This document shows, piece by piece, positions 12,466-23,100 of a stretch of 64,000 nt of DNA. Numbering within the stretch: the stretch's first letter is position 1; each line of letters begins with the position of its first letter. This DNA comes from Elephas maximus indicus (taxonomy: Eukaryota; Chordata; Mammalia; Proboscidea; Elephantidae). Made by a program: the position numbers and the translations under genes. The notes beneath the pieces are model-generated. The model saw only the letters and a program-made list of their open reading frames with translations. It did not search any database and was not told the DNA's origin. Location of the stretch: NCBI RefSeq assembly GCF_024166365.1, contig NC_064831.1, positions 32,168,768-32,232,767 of the forward strand, in the 5' to 3' direction.

Positions 12466-14633
12466 AGGTCCCATTAGTGATTGGCTGATGGGGGTGAGGA
12501 AAGTGGGCTGAGTGACTCCCGGGGATGACAGGTCGACAGAAAGAATCATCCTGTCCTGAGGACATTCTGAATTCCAAGGAATCACCCACTTGACGTTCTA
12601 ATTTGTTGTTAATCTGGCATCTGGCTGTGTTGGCCTGCCCCTCGCTTACACCACTGCTCCTCATTTCCCTCACACACTGCCTGTACCTTCCTCTACTTCT
12701 GAGATTCACAGACATTGTCCTCTAAGCACTGTGCTGGGGAGCGGGGGTTATATATCAGTGTGAGCGACCTCCTGGCATCTGTAGACAAGTATCCTAGGTT
12801 CCTCTCACGAGTTCCCATTCTGTCTCTTGAAATAGCAAGTGGCAGTCCCCACCTTCCACCCTCGCCAAGCATAGGGCCAGCTTGAACACACCAGACACCT
12901 AGTCCTCAGTCACAGCTGACCTGCCAGGAACACCTCAGTGATTTACGGCCTGCTGGCCAGAGTCAGGGCCTAGGGGGAAACCACCGCCCAGGGTGTGCGT
13001 GCCTCTCCTTGTGCACACCTGGAAGGAGATGCACATACAGTCCACGTTCTCCAGGGATCGCCAGGTTGATTTCAGTGAGACTGGGTGGGATTAGGCTTCT
13101 CCAGGGATGGAAATCTTGTTTTAATGCAAAAGTGTGCCGGTTAACTAATTTTCTCTTGCTCTAAAATCACAAAAAAAACCTTTTGATCTAGAAAGTGTTA
13201 TGTATCATGGAGTCAGCTGTGCTACAAGTGATTTGATGCCTTTTATTCCTCTTTTAGTACTTTAGTTCTTTGCACATTTTATTGTGCCCTGCAACTCTTG
13301 GGGGGCCTTGGGTTGACGTTTGTGCCTTCAAGAAGAATGACCTTTGACAATACTTGCTTTGGACAAAAGGGGGCCCTCCCTCTCTGTCGTCTTCATGGTT
13401 CCCTCCACCGTCTTACTTGAACAGGTCCTTCCTCCACACTGAGCTCCAGAGCCCTGGGACAGGCAGGGACAGGTTGGGGGCCTGAGTGCTTTCCTGCAGC
13501 TTCCCTATGACATACTTTACAAATAGCTCTAGCTGCAGAAAACGGTTGAGTAGCAATCAAGAGGTCCGTGTGTGAGCCTGGTCCCCAGAGAACCAAAGGC
13601 CAGGTTTCTTCCTTGTCTGTCAGAGTTGGCTCGAGTGGCTCTGTGGAAGTGAGGTGGTGTTCCCAGCTTCCATTTCCCCATCCTTTGGGTGGCCACTCAC
13701 CAGCGCTGGGCACCAGCTTTGCACTAGAAACCCCCTGCCATGTGTTTTGTCTTGGGTGGACAGCAGGGGGGCCAGGACCTGTGTTCCTGGCCAGAAACAA
13801 CTGCACTTGGATAGCACTTCCCAGGGTGGTGACTGACAAGCCAAGAATATATCCTGCAGCGCGAGGCCTGTGGGGCTGGGGCGGGGGCGGGGGGCACTGG
13901 AGCCTGGCCTGGACTCTCAGGGGCCTGGAGGCTGGAGCCAGGGTGCATGCACCTCCTCTTAAGTAGGAATAAGCAGAGGCTTGGGCAACTGGAAGGAGTC
14001 CCCCACGGTCCCCAGGGAGCTAGGTCTGGGCAGTAGTAGCCACTTCACTAGTGTTTACACTCAGAGAAGTTAATACGCTGAGGTATTCCAACTCTGGGAG
14101 TCAAGAACACACCAGCCACGGGGCTGCCATTTGTTCCCAGATGCTGCTGCAGTCTATCTCTCTGGTGTCACTCCTTTGCATCCCCCACCCCACTTTCTCA
14201 GGGAGCAGCCAGCCGCTCAGCATTTAAAAGGTCAACCCACCTCGTGGTTGCATTCCCACCACTTAAGTTCCTTTGGCTCCACACATCCAGCCAGCGCATG
14301 AGCCTGTCAGGTCCCTGTGGTCTTGGGTCTTGGGTCTCTGGCAAAGGCTGACTCGAGTGGCCCACTCAAGGTCTGCTCTGTGTCTTCAGGGCCAGGAGAA
14401 ACAGGCCCCTGCTGCACTGAGCGTCTGCCTCTCCTGTGAGCAGGGGCTGGGTGGCTTCTTCCTGAGCACGTCCTAGCAGGTGGTTTGTTCCGCACCAGGG
14501 TTTGAGATCTCGAGGAGGCTCTTCCTGAGTGCTGAATGCTGGACATTTTCAGCAAGGAGCTTCTTTAGGAGTCTCTGCAGATAAAGCACACACTGGAAAA
14601 AGGTCTAAATGTCTACCAGTAGGAGATACTTAA

Positions 14634-14872
14634 GGAGCCCTGGAATCGGAATTGACTCCACCGCAACGGTTTTTTAACGGGGGTGGTGCAGTGATTAAGC
14701 ACTCGGCTGCTAACTGAAAGGTTGGCCATTGGAACCTACCAGCCACTCAAGAAAGATGTGGCAGTCTGCTTCCATAAAGATTAAAAAAAAAAAACTTTGG
14801 AAACCCTATGGGGCAGTTCTACTCTGTCCTATGGGGCACTGAGTCAGAATTGACTCAGTGGCAGTGGGCTAG
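14634..14872 (+). mobile_element. AfroSINE, chimeric head
   Basis: Starts GGAGCCCTGG, then jumps at once into tail-like AATCGGAATTGACTCC...GCAACGG, then resumes a SINE body GGTGGTGCAGTGATTAAGCA through GTGGCAGTCTGCTTCC to TGAGTCAGAATTGACTC. This looks like a deleted first copy fused to a second copy. An A12 tract (14784-14794 region) interrupts the body. Confidence 0.8.
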
Positions 14873-15099
14873 GGAATAATTATGATAAATGCATTTGATG
14901 GATATTATATATTTTATTAATATAAAACTTCTGTAATTGGGGAAAAAAGCAGAACACAATTGTATATACATTATGATCACAACTGCTACAAAAAAAAGAA
15001 AAAAGATCTGAAGAAAACACACCAAAATATTACATTGGTTATACTGAGGGAATGGAAATACAAGTGATATCTTTTATGTTTTCTATATTTATTTTCTAC

Positions 15100-15356
15100 C
15101 AGGGCTTCAAGCCAGTTCCGTCCAGTTTGAACCCCTGCTAAGAATTTGCATTGCTAACAAGTTCCCAGGTGATGCTAATGCTGCTGGTTAGGGGCCAATG
15201 CTGGGAACCACTAGTAGAGCAGTGGTTCTCAAAATTTGTTATACATAAGAATCACCTGGGGATCATGTTAAAATGTGGATTCTGATTCAGTATATCTGTG
15301 GTGGATATGCAAATTCTCAGCAGGGGTTCAAACTGGAAGGAACCAGTTCGAAGCCG
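15100..15356 (+). mobile_element. hAT-type MITE with about 50-bp terminal inverted repeats, MER5-like interior
   Basis: 257 bp flanked by a perfect 8-bp direct repeat TTTTCTAC (15092-15099 and 15357-15364). The first about 50 bases (CAGGGCTTCAAGCCAGTTCC onward) are the near-perfect reverse complement of the last about 50 (ending CCAGTTCGAAGCCG). Inside, MER5A-like halves occur in permuted order: AAGTTCCCAGGTGATGCTAA comes before CAGTGGTTCTCAAAATTTG and ATCACCTGGGGATC. Confidence 0.8.
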
Positions 15357-15385
15357 TTTTCTACAGTGAACATGTATTAACTTTT

Positions 15386-15759
15386 ATAATTGGATTATGG
15401 TGTTGAAGGATATTGAACATACCAAGGACTGTCAGAGGAACGAACAAGTCTGTCTTGGAAGAAGTACAGCCAGGATGCTCCTTGGAGGCAAGGATGGCAA
15501 GACTTTGTTCGTCTCACATACTTCGATGTTATCAGGAGGGACCAGTCCCTGGAGAAGGGTATCATGCTTGGCAAAGTAGAGCGTTGGCGAAAAAGAGGAA
15601 GACCCTCAACTAGGTGGATTAACACAGTGGCTGCGATGATGGGCTCAAACATGGCAATGACTTAGGAGGCACAGGACCGAGGAACAGTGTTTCCTTCTGT
15701 TGTACGTAGGGCTGCTATGAGTCGGAATCGACTGGATGGCACCTACCGACAACAACAAT
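15386..15759 (+). mobile_element. RTE (BovB-type) LINE 3' end, 5'-truncated
   Basis: Homologous to the 3' parts of the RTEs at 29947 and 52792 on the other strand. It carries the degraded C-terminal coding sequence (TGTCTTGGAAGAAGTACAGC, GGAGAAGGGTATCATGCTTG) and ends GGAATCGACTGGATGGCACC then a CAACAA tail. No intact frame remains. Confidence 0.85.
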
Positions 15760-17300
15760 TAGAAACAGTGTTAAAAAATTTTAACTCTTAATTCAAGAAA
15801 AATAAATAATATCGGGGAAAAGAGGCAGAGAAACCCTTCAGAATACTTGTGGGGCAGCTCACCGAATATCAACCACATTATAAAGTGTCTTGCCCTCTGC
15901 TTCATATGCTGCTGACACCCCGTTATTAAGTCAGCTGACAGCAGGGGAAGTTCTTAGCTGCCCTTGTGCCCCTCACTCCGATGCTGTACACATTGTTGGG
16001 CTCAGCATAGTTGGTGAACTGAGTTGGAGGCATGTATTTCTCTTAAGAGCGGGCAGATTTTCCCCGAGGACCAGGTGGTGTGGCGGTGGCCGTTGCACGC
16101 TCAGGACCCACCGAGTACACATCCTTGGCCATGTTCACTGGGCACGCTCTGAGGAGCTGAGCTGCAGGCACCGTGCCTGGCGCATCATCACAGCCACGAT
16201 CCATAATTGTGGTTTGTTTTGATTCCGATGGGGGGAAGGGAGCTTGAGCCCTACAGAGACTCAGAGCATTTTCCCTTCATTTGCTTTGCTGTGACTGCTA
16301 ATTATTGAAGAGCTCTGTCTGTCCAGGAGGAGTGGCCCCTGGCTGGCCCGTCCTCAGCCTGAACCATAACACGAGCACAGTGTCAGTGATGACTGCACGG
16401 TGTCAGCGATGACTGCAGGCCAGAGGAAGGGGGTGTGGCAGGGACCAGCAGAGAGCCACACCCCCCTCCCCATTCCAGCTTACCTAGAACAAGGGGAGTG
16501 AGGAAGACCACCACCCTAGGGAAAAAAAAAATGCTTTCTTAAAAATGTTGTTTTCCAAGTTCCATCAGTTTTGGGATTTGTTGTCATTTTTTAAGTAGAA
16601 AAAAACACGCACTATTAACTGTTAATTATCCTCGTCAGATTCAGGTCCAGCTCTACCTGCAGGGGATAAGCGTGGTAGGCCAGAGGCCCTGTGGAGTGTA
16701 ATTTGTTTTTCGTCATTTTCCATTTTGCGTCTTCAGTATGGGTCCCCCTGAAATCTTTCCCAGCAGGCCAAGATCTCTAGACTTATCTAAGTGCAGAGGT
16801 TCCCTCCTGCAGCCTGGGTGACCCCATCCTTTACCAAAATGTCACCTCAGTTAATTCAGTGGACAGGAGACAGCTCCATCTCTGGCCTCTGACTCGAGTC
16901 AGCAGGGGTCCTGTGAGCAATCACCCTTTACACCTTCCGCAGCCTCCTGTGGGGGGGCCAAGGCCAGGACCCGCCATCGCTCGGGCACTGTGGGCACCAG
17001 CTGCCCCACTTGCCACAGGAGCCATTCCTCTGTGCTCTCCGCTGACAGCAGTCCAGCGTCAGCAGGAGATTCAGGCTTTGTTTACATGCCCTCTAGAGGC
17101 TCCGTTTCCGGCCCTGTCAGGCATGCTCCGGGGGAGACAGGCCCACAGGGCAGCCCTTTCCCTGCAGGCCTGCCGGCACAGCTGGGCACTTATAGAATCT
17201 GCTTCTTCCTGCCCAGGGCCTCCATATCACTGCAGGGGAAGGCGGCTGGCCGAAGAGCTGACTCCTGCCTTCCCTGTCCCTTCCCTCCTCTGGCCTGTAG
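15760..17300 (+). other. GATB intron stretch without assignable elements
   Basis: No repeat or exon recognised. It ends in a pyrimidine tract CTTCCCTCCTCTGG and acceptor AG at 17299-17300. A 149-codon frame at 16859-17308 runs through the splice site and is intron read-through. Confidence 0.6.
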
Positions 17301-17435
17301 GTGTTTGAGGAGCTGTGGAAGAGTAAAAGCAAGACTGCGGCGCAGATCGTTTCAGAGAAGAAGCTGGAGCTGATGCAGGATCTGGAGGCGCTGGAGCAGC
17401 TCTGCCAGGCCATCATGGAGGGACATCCTCAAGTG
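17301..17435 (+). CDS. GATB: GATB coding exon, penultimate
   Basis: 135 nt, 45 whole codons: [20 protein letters not shown], then [20 protein letters not shown] and HPQV. The acceptor is CTGTAG and the donor GTGACT at 17436. It matches the conserved YqeY-like tail of GatB, where helices contact tRNA. Confidence 0.95.
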
Positions 17436-18901
17436 GTGACTGTCACTTGCGGCAAGGGTGCATGGGAGACAGGGTCCCTTCTCTGACCAGCAGAGGGACA
17501 GGGCCACTTGCTTGCAGGGCCCACCAGCTGGCCAGGCCTGAGGACATAGACCAGAGGCTTGTCCTAGCAGTGGCTGGCCCAGCTTCATCAGTAACTCCCT
17601 AGTTATTTTTGTCGGCTTTTAAGTTAAGGTCAAAAGAGATGGAATTAGGTAGATACTGGGAAAATGCTGCTCCTTTTCCTGTAAAGGAATTCCGCCCTGG
17701 ACTTTAGTCTCCATGGCGCTACAATTTAAAAGGGCCTGATCAAGCCAGTAGGTCCCAGTCTTGACCTCTCTCTGGGTTGGCACTTTGTTGTAGCTAGGCT
17801 TGCACACACAACTTCCTACAGAGGACCTCTCAACGGTAACCCCAGCAGGCAGGGCTGCAGAGGAGAGGAAAGATAGGCAAACGGTTTAGCTTCATGCTTT
17901 AAGAGGTGGGAAGAAAGGCAGAAAGGAAAATTACTTGTAATCACCTGAGAAAATCCTTGACAGCAGCATGGCTGAAAACCAAGCCATTTTGTGTCTGAGC
18001 AGAGCACAAAATAGAAAAGCTAAAATGAGGCGCGTTCCTCCCTCCCTGAGTCTAATCATATTGTCTAGAGAGATTTTTCAGTGGGGAAAAAATTGCTAGC
18101 ATCTCTTTCAAAATAATCCCCACCCACCCATCAGCTTGCCGGAGACACTAACAGCTCGGTAAAGAGCTCTTGATAAGGAAAATGAGCTTGCACCGGAGCC
18201 GGGCAATCTTCATCTTTCTGCCTCATCTGCAGTGACTGATAAAGGCACCCTTTTAGTTTCAGACTCGTTGTGCAGCTCTCCGGCGCAGATACGCGCAGAC
18301 GTAACTGCCGATCAAGGAGCGCAGAGCGGGAGGTCGTGGGCGGGGGGCCCTAGCGATCTGATGTGAATCCAGCGCCTCCTGTCTAAGCCACCGCCGCGGC
18401 GCACCCCCCGCCCCCCATGCTCTGGAAGAGTTTCCATCTTTCAGACTTGTTTTCTCAAACAGCTCTTGCTGGCAGGGGAGGGGAGGACAGCCCTGCATTC
18501 CCTGAGGCGGCTGAGCACCGTCACAGTGGCGTTAAGAGCTTCGTCTCCACTCTGCTGGGACTTGATAATTCTCCGCAGAGAAGTGACCCAGTCAGAGGGC
18601 TGAGAGAAGCTCCGTGTCGCCGTGCCCAGGAGTGTGCCCAGGCCAGCTTCTCTAGCTGTGGGCAGTCACTCGTTAGACATCAGGGCGCTCCTCGTGTTCG
18701 TTTTAATCGGAAAGCAGAGTAGCAAAAGCCTCCTTAGGCGGGAGCCTGGAAACCTCAGATGCCAGCCCCTCTTTACTTTCCTCATATCTAGTCCTGACAG
18801 AAGAAAGAAATCGATTTTAATATTCAGTGAGCTTAACCTTTAGGATTTTGAGGTATGAATCTGCTTATTATTTTCTCTTTAAACAATTTCTATCTTTAAA
18901 G
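17436..18901 (+). other. GATB last intron
   Basis: 1466 nt. Holds a CpG-rich patch (listed) and an upstream stretch at 18040-18260 with GATA-like words (CTTGATAAGG, ACTGATAAAGG). No interspersed repeat seen. It ends in TTATTTTCTCTTTAAAC...TTTAAAG. Confidence 0.75.
18260..18420. other. CpG-rich intronic patch
   Basis: About 18 CpG dinucleotides in some 160 bp, including CCGGCGCAGATACGCGCAGA and CCGCCGCGGCGC, in a neighbourhood otherwise depleted in CpG. It is too short for a classical CpG island. A regulatory role is inference only. Confidence 0.5.
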
Positions 18902-19030
18902 GTAATGGACCTGAAAAAGGGAAACCTCAAAGCTATAAACAAACTGATCGGTCTGGTCCGAAAAGCAACTCTAGACCGAGCAGATCCCACTGTGATAAAG
19001 AAAATACTGGAGGAGAAGCTGTCATCATGA
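18902..19030 (+). CDS. GATB: GATB last coding exon and stop
   Basis: Encodes [20 protein letters not shown], then [20 protein letters not shown] and SS, ending at TGA 19028-19030. The acceptor is TTTAAAG at 18901. The conserved [12 protein letters not shown] peptide identifies the extreme C-terminus of mammalian GatB. Adjoining the previous exon it restores HPQVVMDLK. Confidence 0.96.
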   Translation, partial: VMDLKKGNLKAINKLIGLVRKATLDRADPTVIKKILEEKLSS

Positions 19031-19299
19031 GCTGTTCTGGGTCTCTGCCGAGAGAGAATTCACCCACAGACTGGGAACAGCAGCCTGTGACACCTGAGGT
19101 CCACCTGCTCTTCAGTGCTGGAGTCACTGTCCCTGCCTGCTCAGTGCGGGGCTGTCTCACACTTCTCACCTCTTAGGGCCTGGGCCTTGGGAAGCTGCCT
19201 CCACAGGAGACCAGGAGACCCGCCCTGTTTGCGGTATTGACATCAAGATGGTTCAATGAGAGAGCTACAGTGGAGGCTAAGAAATAGCAAGTTCTAATA

Positions 19300-19305
19300 T
19301 TTATT
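19300..19305 (-). terminator. Candidate polyadenylation signal for FHIP1A
   Basis: TTTATT on the + strand, that is AATAAA on the - strand. It lies about 7.5 kb beyond the FHIP1A stop and is the most distal of the three AATAAA hexamers I found on this strand between the stop codons. Use is unproven. Confidence 0.35.
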
Positions 19306-19317
19306 AATTCCAAACTA

Positions 19318-19323
19318 AATAAA
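19318..19323 (+). terminator. GATB polyadenylation signal
   Basis: AATAAA 288 nt after the GATB stop codon, followed by a T-rich stretch. It is the first canonical hexamer after the stop. Further AATAAA copies lie at 19634, 19677 and 19689. Confidence 0.8.
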
Positions 19324-20111
19324 CACATACCGTTTCAAATACTGTTACCATTCTTAAAGCTTTTTTTCTCAGCAATTCATTCAACAGATATTTTGGGGGA
19401 ACTTGCTGTAGGTACTGGGATTGGCAGTGATCCAGACTGACAGTAATTTGGATATGGTATTTTTAGATCCAAAAATAGGCTGATGAAGCTGAAAACACAA
19501 TAAATTAATTGGCACAGAGTAAACACCAGTTTGTTGGGGGGGGGATGAAGGGTGGGACCAAAGGAATTAGCAGTAATCACCCAGCTACTGAGTGAAAGGG
19601 TTCCCTAAGGGACTGAGAAGGCAGAGGTCTGAGAATAAATGTTTGTTTTGGTAAAAAAGACAACAGAAGTTTTCAAATAAATTTAATGAATAAAATATAT
19701 ACTGAAATTTCACATAAAAAATTAACTTACACTTCAAAGATTGTGCAGTTGACAACCCACCCACCTTATCCCTGGGCCAAAAAAGATTAAAAAAAAGTGT
19801 AACATGAAATTGATTTGTCTGGAAAAAGTAAAATTATGAACTAGTCTATCAGCCCTTGACCTATAATGATGACCACAGTGCAGTGAACAAGTATCCCGAT
19901 GCAAGCTGAGTGGCCTGTGTACCTCTTTTCAGGACAGTAACACTTATCTTCCCTCTATTGCATTGTGGTGCCCCTTTGTCTGCTGTGTCTCCGTTTCCTC
20001 TGACTCACAGCTCTTATTTCGAAGACCAGTTTTGCAAATGATATTTTTTAAAAGCACACGCCACGTAAACTGTGGTACAAGCAAGAGAACAGACTCTTTG
20101 AAGGCCCTGAC

Positions 20112-20117
20112 TTTATT
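20112..20117 (-). terminator. Candidate polyadenylation signal for FHIP1A (middle)
   Basis: TTTATT on +, AATAAA on -. About 6.7 kb after the FHIP1A stop. Candidate only. Confidence 0.3.
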
Positions 20118-23100
20118 CTCTAGCCTACCAAGAAGGATGGTGAAAACATTCCTGTCATTAGCATGGCTGTGGTAGCACCTGGGAAACTGGTGAAAAGTGG
20201 GCCCCCTCCCCCCCAACGTAATCACTGGTTCCCGGTTGTAGACAACGCTCAGGTCTTCTCTGAGTGAAATGTCCTCCTGGCTGAACCAGGAAAGCCAGAA
20301 GGAAATGAAATTCATTTTGTGGTTTATCTTTCAGACAAGCATGAGGAAGTAACTTTCAAAAAAATTGTTTTAATTAGTGACTTAAAATTGTAAGAGACTT
20401 AAGTCCCATCGCCCAGGAAGCCATGTGCCCCACAACACGGGCCTAAAAGCAAAAAGTGCTCCTACTTTCACTAAACCTCTTTTTAAGAGTGTGAAAGGCG
20501 GTGTTCACACGCCTCGTTCCACAGGCCTCTGAATTACAAATGGGCAGAGAAGGTTTGTGAGATTGGAATCTGGTGGGACCTTTTCTCTGTAAGAAATAAG
20601 ATTCAGTTTTGTTTTATAAACGCCATTTTCACCAAAGGTTCTTGCTTCTTGGCCTATCAAGCCTCATAGAAAGCTTTGGAGGATCCTTCCAGACTGCTTT
20701 AAGTCAAATGCTTACTTAAACGCGGTGAAGCCAGATAAAGATGGCTTACCAGAGCTATTAAAAGTGTGAACTGTACTATGGGCTGATCAGTTTCTGAGAA
20801 AACGTCCGTTGTTAAGACACCGAATCTTTAAAGTGCAATTCTAGTCCAGATACAACAATAGCCTTTTGTCTTGAACACCAAGTTCTGAAATCTTGAAAAC
20901 CAGACTTTGTTATGTTGATAGAACCTCTACTAGGAAAAAAAAAAAAAAAAAAAACAGCACAGCTCAGCCATCTTAGTTGGAGCCTGACTAGCTATTTGAA
21001 AGATGAGTTTACGTAACACCCTCAGAAATTCACAAAGTATGGCTCTGCTGATAAATGCACCTTGGTGAAATACAATTTTAAATACGTTCTTGTATGAGTG
21101 TGAATTTAGTCTGGTTCTGTGTTTGCTATTCAGGGGAAATCACATTAAAATGCATGAATTGGCGCCATAGGTAAAGCAATGCCATCTGTCATTGGAATCC
21201 ACACACCTGTAGGCTGGGTGTATGGCCCTGAGCTCTCACCGGGGAGGGAATGTGCCAGAAAACTGGCTCCCCGAGGCTGCCTGCACCAGCCCCACCTGGT
21301 CAGGCCCAAACGCATGTTCTGCTGCTTCGGGAGGTTGGCGGGCTGGTGTGTCCTGGTGGGGAAGGCAGGGTGTCCTCTCCAGCACTCAGCACGCTGCCAG
21401 GGACAGAGAAAGCAGTCAATAAATGTCCCTTTAACTGATTAAATAAAATTTATGGAAAGTCTCTGTGGGACCTCTTTTTTGGTAAGAGGACTGGTGCTGC
21501 CCACGGTGAGGCACTTAAATTATGGGTCATTGGGGTTTAGGAAGGAGCTGCTCCAGGCACTTAAATCAGAGTGAAATTCTGTTCCTATCTTTCAAGGCGT
21601 CAGATGGCCCAGGAAAAGGAACTTAGATCATTATTACACCAAGGTAAGGCTGTTCTAGCTGAGCACCCCACCCCATCCCTTTTGGTGGTTACTGGAGATC
21701 TGGAAGAAGGATATGAAATTTGTAAAAGTATGCCGTACTTGTATGTTGCCTCTCTCAGCTCTGGGCTGCTTAATTCACTGTACAGTTTATGGCTGTGACT
21801 CACAATTTCTATTGTGATTTTCCTTTCTATTCAATCTAGCTCAGTTGTTTCAAGGATTCTACATAGTGACTATTAAAAAAAAGAAATTAAGTCTATCTGA
21901 AAGGCTGTGTTATTTACCAATTATCAGAAGCAGAACCGACGCCATCACCTCAGCAGGTTGTGGACAAACGGACATGGATCGTTAGGAACACAGCTGACAC
22001 TAGACTGTGAGACAGAGAGTGTTTGGTTGAAACCCTTTCTTGCTACCTCCCTTGGTCAAACAACTTAGCAAAAACAACTTAAGTAAGATGGTCAACATCA
22101 AATTCCCTCTTTTAACATATCTGCAGAGCAAAAAGGGCCTGGTTATAGGTGGGCCTTTGGAAGACTTGTCCCAGTAAAAAGCCAGCTGACGTACAGAGGA
22201 GCACAGACTTCGCAATCTCAGCTCCAATCGGCCTGAGAGCTGCTATCACCCTGTCAGGTTCTGAAACCATGCAGTAAATCTCTACTCTCCAAAAGATGCT
22301 GAAACACATATGGAACGTGCGTTGCTCGTGTGCATGACACTGAACTAGGTTAACTTGCATCTTGTTAAGACAGTCAAAACCCACTCACCTGAACAGATAG
22401 AAGAGCCAGCCCTAACTAAAATCAGTATCAGTTGTAGGATTCTGAGTGCAGGGGGCCAAAGAACTGAAGGGTTGCCCCAGCTTGTCCTGGCCCTTCTTTC
22501 CCCCACAGAGCCTTGCTGACAATCTCCCAGTAAAGCCCTGTTGATCCAGTTGATGAGCTTCCAGGATAATCCATCCTCCAAAACAAGTCTTGGCCTAATA
22601 AATGCCTGAATGGGCAGAGGATTTACTGAGGCAAATTATCCTGAAAACAATTCTGAGTCTTCTCAGGGCACTTTCTAAAGCATTAGGTTTATGACGGTCA
22701 TTCAAAAAAAAGAGTCAACTCCATTCTCTTTTTGAAATGTTTCCCCAATGATGTGCTTTAAGGGTGAAGTAAAACCAGTCTGACAGTGTTCTGTTTTAAG
22801 CTGCCATTTGATGGAGAATTGGTGGTGTGTGATTTATAGACTGAGGGCTGGCGCAAGAAGAGGCCTGGGAATAGCCTCTTAATGACCTAAAGCCGATGAT
22901 GGCCTCAGCGACAGAGGAGCTAATACTGCAGAGCTGGCTGACCATTCACAGCAGACCACCACATTACCCTGGCCTAGGCCAGTGACTTAAAGTAGCCTGC
23001 GCAATAATGGCTGTCCTGCAATAAAATCTTTCATAAAAATGGCAAACGTGACAGCCATTTCAATAAATACAGGGTTGGTAATTAGTGATTCAAATAAACT

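Larger units (their letters stand above)
9397..17300 (+). other. GATB intron
   Basis: About 7.9 kb. Contains a GGAT minisatellite, an antisense L1 fragment, an LTR, two AfroSINEs, a hAT element and an RTE 3' end, each listed. The GC-rich span 12480-14600 and the span 15760-17280 hold open frames on both strands but no recognised domain or repeat. Confidence 0.7.
19031..19350 (+). other. GATB 3' UTR (predicted)
   Basis: Runs from the stop codon to an expected cleavage site 10-30 nt past the AATAAA at 19318. A U-rich stretch CTTTTTTTCTC follows at about 19362, fitting a downstream element. The exact end is inferred. Confidence 0.7.

Noticed and set aside
13393-13966. Overlapping 148- and 132-codon frames on both strands
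   Set aside because: GC-rich intron DNA readily stays open. Neither peptide shows a domain.
16859-17308. 149-codon frame running into a GATB exon
   Set aside because: Passes through the acceptor in a different frame from the exon; intron read-through.
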